From Spirogloea muscicola (Eukaryota; Streptophyta; Zygnematophyceae; Spirogloeales; Spirogloeaceae): a stretch of 64,000 nt of DNA. The DNA lies in contig WELB01000212.1 in assembly GCA_009602725.1 (NCBI GenBank), positions 135,031 to 199,030 of the forward strand. The letters run 5' to 3'. Below the pieces are notes generated by a model that did no database searches, was not told where the DNA came from, and worked only from the letters and a program-made list of their open reading frames with translations. The position numbers and the translations under genes were made by a program. This document shows positions 22,818 to 34,911 of the stretch, piece after piece (position 1 is the first letter of the stretch; every line of letters begins with the position of its first letter).

Positions 22818-24798
22818 ATGATGTCGTCCGCTCAGCTGCGCCTCATGTCCGACCTCAAGTCCATCCGGCAGGAGCCGCCGGAGGTGTGCACGCCTGCACC
22901 GTACCTGAAACCTCTCAAGCCCGTCCATGACATAGCGGCACCGAAATGGGTTACTCGAAAAGTATCCCCTTGACGTTATCTGACTTAGTAGCTTGAAAGC
23001 GCTCCACCCGTCGTTGGACGATGGCACTGCTGCGTGGTGCACACGCTCTCAGCAAAGGGTGGCCATTGATAGACCTGTCCCGCTTATGGCAGGGGTGCAG
23101 CGCAAGCCCGCACAGCGAGGAGAACCTTTTCGTCTGGGGTGCCACCATCTTCGGGCCAGATGAGACCCCATGGGAGGGTGAGTCCTTCTTCCCTGCACCA
23201 TTGGTCTCAGAGAGAAGGGTAGTTGGCTGCCTGCCAAGCTTTGAGGGTGACGGTCTTGCTCGACGCGCTCAACGAGGGCTAGGCGAGTGCACTATCTGGG
23301 AAACCAGTGGTGGTTGGCACTACTTTATGGCATGCCACGGTGGTAAGGGCAAGCCGAATTTCACGTCATCGTGCCTGTTCATAGCACATGCTTTCCCTCA
23401 TACTTGAGCAGGTGGGCCTTGTCTATGGGGAGCCAGCCACTGCTTGCAAGTAATGGCTGGCAGGGTCAGACGCAGGCTGGCATGTTGTTGCGGCTTTTTT
23501 GAATCTCTAAGGACAAGTTGTCACATGGATACGTTTTTGCTACTTGCATATGCCTGCAATACTGACTGGACTTAGGGTAATTTTCAAGTAATTTTCAAGT
23601 TTCTGGAGTCGCTATCTTTGCACACCTTTTGCCTGCATGAGCTCTCTCCTTGTTCTGGTCATCCTAGGTCGACCTGTCAGCAGATGTGGCAGGCAAGCTG
23701 TGTGTAGTCCTTGACATCATTGCCGGTGTAGAACGGTCTTAGCCAGATTGCTCGCTTTGACCAACAGGCTTCAAACATCTGCACAGTCCTGGCAAGAATG
23801 AAGGATAAACTGAAGATACTAGAATGCCCTATGTCTCTTTGCAGATTAGGTCTTGCTTCTGACTGATCCGGGAGGGGAGGCGGGGGGCCCTAATGCAAGG
23901 GCATATTTCATCTTGCATTTGGAGCTAGAGGGATGATGTAACCTTGGTGGGTTGAATGTGGTCATTGCTGATTGTATTGCCCTCTTGTCATCAGGAGGAA
24001 TCTTTTCGCTGAGGCTCATATTTGGAGAGCAGTACCCTGAGAAGCCTCCCCGTGTTCGCTTTACTTCAGAAGTGTACCACCCAAATGGTAAACAACAGCA
24101 GGGGACATGATTGCCACTGTCATTAAGAGGAATGCTTGGATTGGACACTGCATGTCACTTCATGGGTCGTCATGATACCTCACCCTTACTGCACATTCTG
24201 TTGCTCCTCTGCTTCTCCGGCACGTGCTTGGATTTCTGACCAGCTCCGGGGTGTAGTGCAGTTTACAGCGATGGGACGCTGTGCATGGATATCATTCAAG
24301 ATGCCTGGTCGCCTTGCCATAATATCTGCACAATTCTAACATCTATTCAGGTAAAGATGAGACTATGAATGCTTCTGGAGCATACTATACTATTCAGTGG
24401 TAGCTGAAGTACGAGTAGGGGGAATGCTGCACAAGGTGGTCCTCTGAAAGTATTGTTATCAAGGATCGAAACCCTATACCAACTTTTGTATAAGCTCTTG
24501 TCCATAGCCCCTACTAAAAATTTGCCATCTGTTGCTGCTGCAGTCATTGCTTGCAGATCCCAATCCAGCTAGTCCTGCAAATGCGGAAGCAGCGCAGCTC
24601 TACACAAATGATGTGCCCTCCTATAACAGGTCAATATCAAAGTTTTTTCTGCCTTCAACCACATAGCCCAAGCATCCTGTGCAATGCATCTGTGCAGCTC
24701 ATTGGCTACAATTATTAGGGAGCTGATGAAATTTGCCGTTACCCTCCTTCAGACGTGTCCGCCAGTGCGTGCGGAAGTCGCTGGAATGCGGCTCATGA
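22818..24798 (+). CDS. Ubiquitin-conjugating enzyme E2, RAD6/UBC2 type
   Basis: Complete six-exon gene: 22818-22883, 23093-23177, 23995-24087, 24262-24350, 24544-24629, 24753-24798. All introns are GT-AG and all phases close, giving 154 residues. It transfers ubiquitin from E1 to substrates. Class I E2 fold without an extension. N-terminal [40 protein letters not shown]; the [17 protein letters not shown] strand; active-site Cys89 in [47 protein letters not shown]6/UBC2 enzymes are about 150-170 residues with Cys88, so size and position agree. A start at the second Met (22,821) is equally possible. RAD6 proteins act in post-replication repair and histone H2B ubiquitination, but this copy is less canonical than most (IFGPDET, SEVYHP), so a UBC1-3 or UBE2A/B paralogue is the safe call. 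The last residues ECGS are not the acidic tail of yeast Rad6. Confidence 0.93.
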
Positions 24799-25690
24799 CA
24801 GAGATAAATGCTGCCATGGAGCGGCGTAGCTGCGGCTAAGGCAACTGTCTAGAATGACTATAGCAGTGTTGACGGAGAGTGCAGCTCTCCTGACCTCTCA
24901 AGCTTCATACATGCAGTTGGCAGGCAAATTGGGCACCTTGGGTGCAGCAGCTGCAGCTTGCCTTTAGGCTTCTCCCTTATGTACCTTCCTGCAACTAGTT
25001 GACTATTTCATCATCTGGTCCTATCTCTAGATGCTGCGGTCCTCCATCCAGAGGATGACAAAGGGATCTATGTCAATGACTGTACAGTTCTCGTTGTCAA
25101 TGATTGTCCCTGCTACAAATCCTTGTCATGTCTGTGGGGTGTCCATAGTCATTGTGACAGAAATTACATTGTCCAGTGCAGAAGACGAGTATAGCCGTTC
25201 TTCTAAAGATGACCTGTACTAGTTGAGTGCCTTGCCAGGTGCATGTACATGCACGTTCAGTGAAGCCCTGCAGAAGAGATGTACACGTTTATGTGCTACA
25301 TAATTCCCTCCAGACACGGTGGTGATTGCCTACTGTGTGAAATACTGGGAAATACATCAACATTTTAATTGTTCAGTATCATATCTTTACCATGCACATG
25401 ACGTACACGTGTACTCACTTGTACTTATGTAAATAGCATTGGATTGCAGGGCTTCTGAAGCATTTGGTTTGACATGCACATCAATGTATTGCTGTTACAG
25501 GTCAGAATGTCTATCCCTTTCGAAAGCAGCTCCATGGATGCTTGAGAGGCTAGACAACCTCACCAGGCAGGCAGAAAAACTTTGGTCAAAGGTGCTAGGC
25601 GGAGTTCCGGAGCGAGCGCATGAGATGGAGGAGTGATGCTGTGAAAGGCGGGCTGAGGATGAAGGCAGCCAGTCTGGAGAATACGAATGA
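24799..25690 (+). other. 3' flank of the E2 gene, no further gene
   Basis: AT-richer sequence after the stop with no long conserved frame. I see no repeat box. Possible exon-like text at 25,440-25,640 has no recognisable domain. Confidence 0.4.
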
Positions 25691-25829
25691 GTTTGCAGCA
25701 TATCGGGGGATACCTAGCAGGGGCAGAGGGAGTATCTCACCTCTTGGTTCATCGAGGCAGTGGCCCTGGACCACGTCCAGACCGTCAATCGCGTAATGAT
25801 GTGAACCTCGTCAGCAAACGTGTATTTGT

Positions 25830-26110
25830 GTATTACGGGTATTGCGCAAGCGCACCCTCGACGCGCAGAAGGACGCGTTTAAGCCGTCTAAGCCCGGCGT
25901 CGTCTTCACATCGAATGAGAGTGGGACACGATTAGGCCAAGTTACAAACCCTTGATCCTTCTGTCAAGTGGCGGGTCCGTCACGCCAAGCAGCCAAACCC
26001 AGGAGACAACGACAACTTTAAGGAGGCACGGTGGCTGTCGTCTGCCAGCCCGGTGGCGTGTTGGTTGCGACACGCAAGGCAGGCCCGGGCCCCGTAGATG
26101 CGCAGGCGCC
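25830..26110 (+). other. Orphan coding-like fragment
   Basis: The plus strand reads RKRTLDAQKDAFKPSKPGVV with FTSNESGTRLGQVTNP, then, in another frame, VKWRVRHAKQPNPGDNDNFK and EARWLSS. The composition looks like real protein, but no family is recognised and the frames are interrupted. Most likely the remains of a mobile-element protein, given the repeats that follow. Confidence 0.3.
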
Positions 26111-26234
26111 GTCGTACGGTTGTCGGGCTCAGCGGGGGGGAGGTCTTCACGCTGGGGCGGAATTTGACGGACCCTCCACGGCGCCTCAGCCTCGTTGTAG
26201 CCCCACTATGTACCTGGCCACCGGCTTCCGTGGC

Positions 26235-26440
26235 AGCACTCCGGCACCCCAACTTAGCTTGTCGGATTTGCATGTGCTCACCCGTGGGGTACTTATGTCA
26301 TACTGTTACTTTTGCCAGCTTAGCATAGGGCTTCATTTGATGTAGCCTTATGTCTTTGCACTAGTTTTTGCCCGAACAATTGGCTTGAACTGGCCTCCCT
26401 TTTATTCCATGCGCACCGTGCTCCTTTATCGATCGAAAGA
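26235..26440 (+). repeat. Mosaic repeat: terminal box, TGTAGCC box, GGCCTCCC box
   Basis: In order: TTAGCTTGTCGGATTTGCAT with GTGCTCACCCGTGGGGTACT (decayed SDLxxLTRGY box); CTTAGCATAGGGCTTCATTT with GATGTAGCC; TGCACTAGTTTTTGCCCG; GGCTTGAACTGGCCTCCC and CATGCGCACCG. This shows the same order of boxes as 28,910-28,790 on the other strand. Confidence 0.65.
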
Positions 26441-26529
26441 ATCTTGCAGGCCGCTGTACAGCTTCGCCAAGCCGATCATCTGTAAACTCTTGCTATTCTC
26501 GGGTCCCAATGGCTCGACCTGCTAGCCAG

Positions 26530-26764
26530 GCTTGAGCGGCGCGCTGTGTCCCGCAGGCGAGCTGAGCAGGCTGACTCCAGCGCCACTGGCTCGTTAGCTC
26601 AGGTCTACCGCATCCGTCTGTTCATTTCCCTCCAGCGGTCCATGGCCCACGCCTTGCACCTGCGTACTGGCCGTGCTTTCGCTGCAGCCTCTGGCTTGCG
26701 TCAGGGGGATTGCTTTCCGGCAGCTAGATTCTCAGATCTGCGGTTCCTTACTCGTGGATACTGA
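26530..26764 (+). repeat. LINE-like retroelement C-terminal fragment
   Basis: Open frame with GSLAQVYRIRLFISLQRSMA, HALHLRTGRAFAAAS and RFSDLRFLTRGY-stop at 26,764. Collinear with 59,244-59,564 and 60,168-60,641 (minus). 5'-truncated; no reverse-transcriptase core. Confidence 0.7.
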
Positions 26765-26789
26765 GTGGTTCGTCCTACCCCAGTTCTGA

Positions 26790-26920
26790 GATAGCGCTTT
26801 TGGCCCCTTCGTAGTCTGGCCCCTTCGAACTTTGGCAGTCCTATTCGGGCTGGCTTATCACAGCCCTTGCCCCACTTGGAGAGCCACTTTCTCTCAAGGA
26901 GCGGCTATGAAGGCCAGTGG
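26790..26920 (+). repeat. Hairpin module
   Basis: CCCCTTCGAACTTTGGCAGT, GGGCTGGCTTATCACAGCCC (a perfect GGGCTG/CAGCCC stem), then CACTTGGAGAGCCACTTTCT. Confidence 0.7.
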
Positions 26921-27400
26921 TCCTGACAAGGTGGCTGTCAGTGAGCTTAACAGCCACATCTCACGGGGAGTCCTTAACCCAACAGGCTCCTCTTGAAGCT
27001 CTTGAAGCCTGTGTTAGATTGAAGTGTATGGACAAGGACACTCTGGGCATTCCCTGACCTGGCCCTCCATAGCCACTGTCAAGTGTAAGAGCAAAATAAT
27101 TCTGCAGTGACCGACTTCAAGGTCCTGTACTAGAGGGCTTTGAGGCCATCTTCAAGACTTTATCTGTCGCTTCTGCAAGCGAGAAAAGGCTGTGCATGAG
27201 AGCAAACACTATCCTGCATCCGAGTGCGCTTCCTCACACTCACTCTCCCGGAGGCGCGAGCGCGCCGTTGCAGACGGCGAGGACGCGCAAATTCGGTGGC
27301 CTGCCGACCTGACAGTGGAGCGCCAAAAATGGGGCAGGTACGCACGTTGTCGCGCCCCTGGTTGCCGGAAATTGAGGTCGGCCTTTCGAGATGGGACCGC
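26921..27400. other. Intergenic, no supported gene
   Basis: Decayed sequence. A short plus-strand frame at 27,240-27,420 (VERQKWGRYARCRAPGCRKL) is coding-like but isolated and not recognised. Confidence 0.35.
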
Positions 27401-28970
27401 CGATGGGACCGCAAAAGAAGCTTTCCTAACGAGGGGCCAGTGGCTGTGAAGGCCAGAGCAAATGAGAGACAAGCTATGGCTGTGAGTACATTGCCTAAGC
27501 AAAATGGACAAGGTTCAAACCTTTCGGAAAGCGCAAAGCACTCAAGAAAGCAAGGGACCAGTCCGAGTGGACGCTCAATTTACCCTGGTCAGTAGCAGCA
27601 CGTCAGAAAAGCAGCGGGAAAGAAGAAAGAAGGCATGCGGTGCCATGACGTAAAGGAGGCCAAGCCGAGCATACACACCAATCACTAAATGAGCAAAGGA
27701 GTGCGCACACACAAAGCTACACAAAGCGAAGCACTAGTCTGGGAGGGGATATTATAGCAGGAAGAAGCACGGAGGGGCTTAAAGTCCCGAGTGAGCACAC
27801 ACAAAGACAGGCAAAGGTGGGAGCCGTTGACCACCATGAGAGACGGTCGCCGTGCTCAGAGCGCGCCCAGCACGCTGATGACGGGCAGTGGCCTGAAGCA
27901 TTGCACGCTCAGCGACAGCCGCATCCTGCAGCACGACAACAAGGCTTCCGGTATGCTCCAACTCGTGCCCCCCCCAAACAAGAGCGCCGCATGTCGACCT
28001 GCTGAGCAAGATTTTGCGGGATCAAGGACCGATAATTTCCATGTACTGCCACATTGTGTCCAAGGCGCTTGGATCCAATGGGTCTGCCCGAAGGTGGGTC
28101 CTTGCACTGCTTCTCCATCGTGTGCTGTGCTTGGGCGTAGCCCAGCCAGGCAGGTTCGTCGTGGGAGCATACAAGAAGAGGAGGCAACGGCTATAAAAGA
28201 GAGAGAGAGAAGCACTTCTTCCAAAAGAGCTGAGGGCTGTCCAAAGCCAGCCCACGAAAGTATGAGCGGTGTATGAAAGAATTAGCTTCTGCAATGGGGG
28301 CGAGGGCTACAAAAGGCCAGCCCAGAGAAAAACGGCAAGATCCAGCACGCAGCAAACAAGGATTCACTAAGGTTTCACATTCACCCCTACTTAGTCAGCC
28401 GCAAGTCAGACATAGCAGCCGGATAGCGGCGCGCTTTGAGGGAAAGAAGCAGCCCTTCGAAGGGAGACATGCTGTGAATAGTCAGCCCACAAGAAGGAAT
28501 AGAAAAAGGAACAAGGTCCAGTGGAAGGCCAGCCCAGAACAGGTTGCCTGGGAACCTCGGAGAGGAGTCGCCTCCGCCTGCAGCCGCGGGCGGCGTGGGC
28601 AACCGCAATGATGGCCGGGGGGGGGCGGAACGGGGCAGGAAGCGACGGCGGGCCCCACGGCCGACCAGGTGCGGGGCCGACGATCAGGAGCCGGGCGGAA
28701 GGTGGCGGGAAGCGGGCGCGAAGGCCTCACCCACTCCCGCCGCTCCCACCGCGAATCAGCGCCCCCGCCGCCCCCGACGTGTGCACGGCGGAGGCGCGCG
28801 GTGCAGATGAAGTTGAAATTTGCTAGCCAATAGTGTACAGGCAAAAAGCTAGTGCAAAACGTGGGGCTACATGAGTCGAAGCCCTGTGCTAAGGTGGTTA
28901 AGGTGACGGTGTGACTGGGTACCCAAGAATGAGCACATAGAAATCGGACAAGCTCACAAAATAGAACACA
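27400..28970 (-). repeat. Three tandem units of the mosaic repeat family
   Basis: Read on the minus strand from 28,970. First come the terminal box (28,915-28,960), CTTAGCACAGGGCTTCGACT with TGTAGCCCCA (about 28,870), CACTAGCTTTTTGCCTG (about 28,845) and a GCACCGCGCGCC box (about 28,800). GC-rich filler with one GGGCTGGC module follows at 28,530 and another at 28,480, then a terminal box SDLRLTK-stop (28,387). Next are modules at 28,320 and 28,250, a terminal box (27,790), GCTTCGCTTTGTGTAGC (27,715), a GGCACCGCATGCC box (27,625) and a module near 27,440. Order and orientation are kept through the array. Confidence 0.65.
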
Positions 28971-29347
28971 CAAAGGAGAAAGCTCGCCTTATATGTGTGG
29001 AGAAGCCCCGGCCGTGTGATACAAAAGGCCGCCCCGTCGCCAGCTCGTGGCTAGTAACACCCGCACTCCCCCGCACGGCACACGCGCTCGCCCCTCCCCG
29101 CAGCGCCGCGGGTCCAGCTAGCTGCCGAGGCTTCCCCCCCAAATCCTGCAGCTCGCAGAGCCCCGCCGTGGCGGCTGCAGCGGTCGTCATTTGCGAGCAA
29201 TTCCTGTTCCCCTTCATCAGTGCACCCCAGTCCTCGCGTACTCGCAAGCACCTGCTCTTCACCTGCTGGCTGGCCCTCCTGCAACGCCCGGCATCGCCGT
29301 CCAGCTGCCCGTCCTCCGCTGAGGCACCTCGCACTTCGCTTGCCACC

Positions 29348-32300
29348 ATGGCCATGTGTTCCCTGCTACGATCAATTGCAGGCCTGGTCACCATCGCCTC
29401 CTGCTGTTACACTGCGTACGCTTTCGATGAGAGCATCTACTCGTACAGCGTAGACCTCAGTGCCGACTACAAGCTCTTCTGGAAGCTGATCGAGAACTCC
29501 ACCTCCATACAGGTTCGTTCCCAGATCCGTCCGCCTGTCAGCATCGCTGGAGCCTACAGTCACTCGACAGAGAACTATGTCGGCAAGGAAAAGACTAGGC
29601 ATTGGTATGCTAAATCAACATACAAATTTTCAATTTGGTGACAAAGGAAGGTCGAGGGGCCTCTGTGATTGTGCAGTTTGGTGTCAAGGCACGTACGCAA
29701 GGCTTTGTAGGCCTCGGCATATCTGAGGTCGGCTCCATGAAGGGCTCAGGTGCAATATTACCACCTTGTCAGTGATAACTACTCCAAACAACGAGGCCCT
29801 GTATTCTGCAGCTACTAGCAGTCTGGTAGTCTATCAGATGCTTCGGCACTATAACAGTAGCTGCAAGTGATCTATGAAGTTTAGCAATTAGATCCGGAAA
29901 GAACTAAGCAATGGCATCCTTTGCTTGAAGAGAACAAGGTCTTGTCTGCATAAAATACTCCCATGCAAGCGTGTACCATGATTGGCAATTGGCTATTGCA
30001 GATCTCATGGTGGGAACAGTGAATGACAATCAAGCGCTGGTGCTCGATTATTTTGCATACAACCAGTCTCGTGAGGGAGTGCTCCTAGACTTCCAGCAAG
30101 ATGTGGTCACCCTCTCAGGGGAAGAAAGCGCAGATGTAAATGGGACAATCTGGACTTCCCTCCAATTCAAGAGATTATTGTACAGCACTGATTGCAATGA
30201 CCGCAACATTTCCATGGGTCAGGTACAACAGCAACCTCCATGATCCTCACTGCACTTGTTGTCAGCATCAGATGGTACGCTCGTCTGCAGTGAACTTGCA
30301 TGGGACATCATGCCACAAACATCCATAATCATGTCATTTCATTAGTGAGCGCAAGTGGTGGTGACTTATTGGAGGGGCCTGCCACCCTTGCTCACAGAAG
30401 GAGTGCAACACGTTACATGCAGGGTGTGGTGAGAAAGTCCTGACAGTCTTCGCGGTGACAAGTGCAGGTTAATCTAGTCTGGTCTTTTGGGCCTACCGAT
30501 GATCTGGCTTACCATGGTCCTGTTAATCGTGGAAGCAAAACCATCCGCCTCTATGGCCCTGGAGCAGGGGTCGTACTGCAGGAGGCCGCATCTCCTGTCA
30601 CGTGAGCCACGTTCATTATGTCCATGCTTCAACTCCTCTGCAATAGCAATGGAAGTCTACATTTTCAAGGACATACATCTTCCAATGATGTTCATCCTTC
30701 CCACAATGAACATGACCTTCCCCTTTATTATTGTGAACTGCGATGTGAATATGCACAACACATCGTTCTGACGATATAGTTGTGCCAATATGTGTCTTGC
30801 TCTTGCAGCTTAGTTACGAGCTTTGAGAACTATACTGTTCCTGTGGACTTTACTACATACGTCTGCAAGAAAATTGTTGCTCCATTCAAGAATAAACGAC
30901 ATGCGATCCACTATGAACCTCAGATTAGGTGCAGCCCAATGGATGCTCTTTCAGTCCTAGTACCTTTGTTTCCAAAACTTGGACAAAGCTTGGAGTGCTA
31001 CCTACTTGCTCCACAGCAGCATGCTATACGAAGTCAGGATTCTCAATGCTCATCAAGAAATGTCTACCATTGTGCAGAACCCCAGAACCGTCTACAGTGC
31101 ACCACATGGTACTATACTCTTGCACAGATGAAGAATTTGCTGCACTGGCTGATCAATTTGATTGCCTCGCTCAAGCATTCCCCTGTGTCAAGACAATACT
31201 GGCTTGGGCCATTGGAGGCCTCCCATATGACTTTCCATCAGCTGCTGGCCTTCCGTTCGGTCCTGGAGGATATGTCAACATGGTGCTGGAGATGCATTAC
31301 ACCAATCCATCTTCCATTCCTGGAATAGTTGACAGCTCTGGGCTGAAGTTCACCTTCAGTGACAAGGTGACACCAACGTGCATGCAAAAGACACCGAGAG
31401 CACTACTGCACGCCTGTTGTACTAGCACCTGTGTGTATCTCATTGCATGCTTCATATGGTCTGAGCAGGCAGAAGTGGAAGTCCTTATGCAACATGATCA
31501 TGGAATATTGACAATATAAGCCCAGTCATGCGATGGGGATGACATCTCTTGAACATTCTGCGTGCAGCTCAGGAAGTACGATGCAGGAACCTGGCCGCTT
31601 GGACCCACTGTGGCCCAGTCACTCGTCATCCCTCCAGGTGCTCATTTGCTGCACAGCAAGAATGAATAGGAGAAAATCTAGTAGATGATCACTAACTCAA
31701 TCGATTCATTGCGGAGCAGGAATGCCTTCGTGGACAGTGAAGAGCAAGTGCTCATTGAGTTGCACTAAGAAGCTCTTCAAGTATGGGCCTATCACAGGTA
31801 CGTTTAAATAGCACCAACTTGCTTCTGCTGAGATGACCACAAAACAAAGTAAGGTGGCCTCGTAGCTTCTGCCATGACTGTGACTTTTTCTTTACAAGGA
31901 GCAATACAGGTGTGCATGTTTGTACATCCTAAGTGAAATTCTGCTGATTTGAGTTGCGAAATTGGACCTGACTGTGTCCGCCCTGAATTGCAATCTATCT
32001 GTTCTCAGTAATCTCTTCTTTACTCCACCAACATCTCATCGGCAAGTCACAGTGGACATCGCTTACTCGCAACGGCACATTCATCACGTACCTAAATAGA
32101 GCTGATTACTACGACTTTGCATTTCAGCAAACATCGATTTTCCGTACCCCTCTGAGACTCCAGGTCGTTCCAGCCCATTTGCTAAAAGTCTTCTGCATAC
32201 AGCTGTCAAAGTTGATGGCACATGTATGATCAAGCGGTGCAGCTAAAGAATCATGGGTTTTTACTTCCATAGCTGACCTGTGCTGAATTTGCATTCGCTT

Positions 32301-33432
32301 AAGTCAATATTACCAAGTCATCATGCATGAGCTGCAAATAGGCAGAGCTGGTGCTTGTGTCTATATTCTAGCAAGGTGTTCCTTTCACCTAACTTGAGTC
32401 ACTTGTAGCTTACAGGCAGGAGATGTGTTGGAAACGACATGCGTTTGGGACAGCACAGGTAGAGTCAACACCACATTTGGAGGACTTGCTACAACAGATG
32501 AGATGTGCTTGCACTACCTCACATACTATCCAGCCAGGTCAGCTTCGCTGTTACCCTGAAATATGTGAATCAGCCACTTTATTTGAACCCCTCTGGCCCA
32601 GAAGGTCGCTCACTTGCTTGACAATTGCTTCATTGCGGAGAGACCACATCTTCTCCAGTCGAAAAGCATAGAATATCATCAAGATCAATACTTCATTGTC
32701 TGACGCAAGAAAGTAATGACAAGGTTCTTCTCTCTCGTGAGCAGCTTGGAAGATGGTTTGAGTGGCTGCGATGATACATGCATCTACGTTGATGATGACC
32801 AGCTCAAACAACTACAGTCCTCGAGCCCTTCTGATTATTTGCAAGCTGAAGCTGAAGTTCTTGCATTGAATGCAAGCGTGGGAGGTCTGCTACGGTCGAA
32901 AGTGCCTCTTCACATTGATATTTGTGGGGACGCTCCTTCAGGCACCTCTTCATCCACATTCCAGTGAGATGCCAATGCCTGTGTTCTCTGCCACAATGAG
33001 ATGCTGCCTTCCTTGGCCTTGCCTGTATGGTTCAATTTGCTAAGTGTTGCTTGTCACACTCTCCTATATCGAAGTCAAGAGAATGTCAGGAAGCAAGCAT
33101 ATCCTGCGCACACGACTTACGTGGTTTCTAACAAATTGGCTGTAAGTGATTATTGCAGAAATACATCTCTGCTCGTCGTTGACAGCAACAGCACATGCGA
33201 TCCTACATACCAAGGTGCAAACGTAGCTCAGACACCGTTGGCCGGCTGCATTTCAAAGTCTGCCTTTGATGTATCAACTTTGCCAAATGGAGCGCCCCAA
33301 GGAGTGACACCAATGGGAACACCAACTCCCATGTCATCCCCACCATCAAAAGGCCTGATGCTCGCCCCTACTTTTATTTCGCAATGTTGTGCAATAATCG
33401 CAGGAGCAGTCCTCATTGCAGCACATCTGTGA
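29348..33432 (+). CDS. DOMON / copper type II monooxygenase 1 (MOXD1/DBH-like), secreted
   Basis: Twelve exons: 29348-29512, 29677-29749, 30002-30222, 30468-30601, 30809-30928, 31078-31366, 31568-31637, 31720-31797, 32009-32163, 32416-32537, 32745-32963, 33159-33432. All phases close, giving 639 residues (human MOXD1 613). The start has a GCCACCATGG context. Residues 1-25 are a signal peptide. Residues about 26-180 form a DOMON domain (GFVGLGISEVGSMKGSD...LVWSFG). Two copper domains follow. CuH/CuA ligands are His246-His247 (STVHHMVLYSC) and His311 (LEMHYTNP). CuM/CuB ligands are His390 and His392 (LLHQHLIGKS) and Met465 (TTDEMCLHY). GGL..TDEMC and YYPAR are family signatures. The family hydroxylates small substrates with O2 and ascorbate; the substrate here is unknown. 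A Ser/Pro-rich linker and a hydrophobic C-terminus (IIAGAVLIAAHL) suggest a GPI anchor. The last intron is the least certain. Confidence 0.93.
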
Positions 33433-34600
33433 GGTTGTAACCTTCCAGTCATCCATACCTATTTTCAAACTAATTAAGCATATAGAATATCTATATTCTA
33501 AGCTGACTTGCACATTAAGAGCCGGCTGTAGTGGTCAAAATCCATCCTACATAGAAGGTCGCATGATAAAGGCTGGGGGCGGGCTGACCGCAAGACTGCA
33601 AGGTCGCTGGGCCGCGTGAGCACAGTTGCCTGTGTGGCCTGTGTGACCTTCGGATATTGTCCATTCTTTTCAGGGCTGGCTTTGCTAGCCCCTCTATTAC
33701 TATGGGCGAGCTTTTTCTTGCACACTCCACACGCTGCAGAGGGGCCGAGTGAGCGCCTGCCGAGCAGACAGTAGCGGCTGGTTGGAGAAATTATCAACGG
33801 TGGGTCCATTTGAGTCACTGTATGCTTCTTTCTCTGGCCCCTTCGGACTGAATTCATTCTTTCTTTTGGGCCGGCACCACAGCCATCGCCCTCTATTGGA
33901 AGCGTCTTTCTCTTAACAGTGAGGAGCATGGGGGATCGGCAAGGGGGTGATGGCCAGTGATGAGTGATGTGAGCCAGTACACTTTATACCTTCTTTTGTA
34001 AAGTAGAACAGAGAAGAGTCCGAGAAAAATGAGCATCTTTCTAGAGAATGGACTGTGTACTGAGTGATGGAAGCCCTGAGTGGCCAAGTACATTGACAGA
34101 CGTACATCACCTGTTGCTAAGCTGACCCGCTCAGTCACCACGAGTTAGCACGTAGAGGTCGCTAACTGATAGCCGAGGACCAGACGGCAACTGACAAGCC
34201 CTTGTGCCACAGGGGGCAAGGGTTGTGAAAAGCAGGTAGAAAGCCAGCCCGCAAATGATTGACAAAAGGGTGTCGTGTATTTGAAACAGACGAAGGCTAA
34301 GTGGCCAAGTACAAAGGCAAGCACATCTTAAGACCAACATAACCTACGGTAGATTGACCCGCTCAGTAACCACGGGTCAAAATGTAAAGGTCGCTAGCCG
34401 ATGCCTGAAAACTTGATGGCAGATACGAAGCCCTTCTGTCACCAACTAGAGCTCGCCCAGCTTTCTGGTGCAAAGCATTAGCCTGAGCACGCTGCAAACA
34501 GGCCGAAACGCGTCGTCGCAAGAACGACAAGTATGCAGCTGGCAAGCCCATCTCAGCCGGGAACACATCTGCATGTCGTGTGTAGCCTAGATTGGCTATC
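33433..34600. repeat. Repeats between the tandem monooxygenase genes
   Basis: Hairpin modules on the plus strand at 33,655-33,730 (GGGCTGGCTTTGCTAGCCCC, CTATGGGCGAGC) and 33,840-33,915. Minus-strand terminal units at 34,131-34,260 (SVSDLYVLTRGD-stop) and 34,265-34,600. A further minus-strand trace at 33,960-34,130 includes a GCTGACCCGCTCAGTCACCA hairpin. Confidence 0.7.
34265..34600 (-). repeat. Retroelement 3'-terminal unit, subfamily A (partner of 9,583-9,915)
   Basis: The minus frame carries RRVSACLQRAQANALHQKAG, RALVGDRRASYLPSSFQ and SDLYILTRGY-stop at 34,363. The stop is followed by the TGACCCG...CGGGTCA inverted repeat and the tail TCTTAAGATGTGCTTGCCTT. It aligns end to end with 9,583-9,915 in opposite orientation. 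Confidence 0.75.
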
Positions 34601-34892
34601 TTTTGAAGGAGAGTAAGGAAACGAGGACCTAAGCAGCCAAAGATGTCGACTGCCGCTGGCAGGAGCTGATCACAGTGATTGACAAGGGCCCGAAAAGAGC
34701 TGAAACAAACGAGTAAGCAAGTACGATGTAGGATAATAGGAGAAGGGGAGTCGAGGGACGTGCCACGCGTACTGTCGCTTTCACCGGTCCTGATTGGGGA
34801 CCAGATACTTCACCGAAGAGCCCGCCCGCCCCGGCGACCAGCGCTGGTACGGCGCCGGGTGGCGCGGGGGGGGGGGGGGGGGGGGGAAAAGA

Positions 34893-34911
34893 NNNNNNNN
34901 NNNNNNNNNNN
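34893..34911. other. Assembly gap next to a poly-G run
   Basis: Nineteen unknown bases follow a long G run (34,865-34,886). The gap hides the 5' end of the second monooxygenase gene. Confidence 0.95.

Noticed and set aside
22470-23042. 190-residue minus-strand frame opposite the E2 gene
   Set aside because: Shadow of the E2 5' region and GGC repeat. The plus-strand exons are conserved and spliced.
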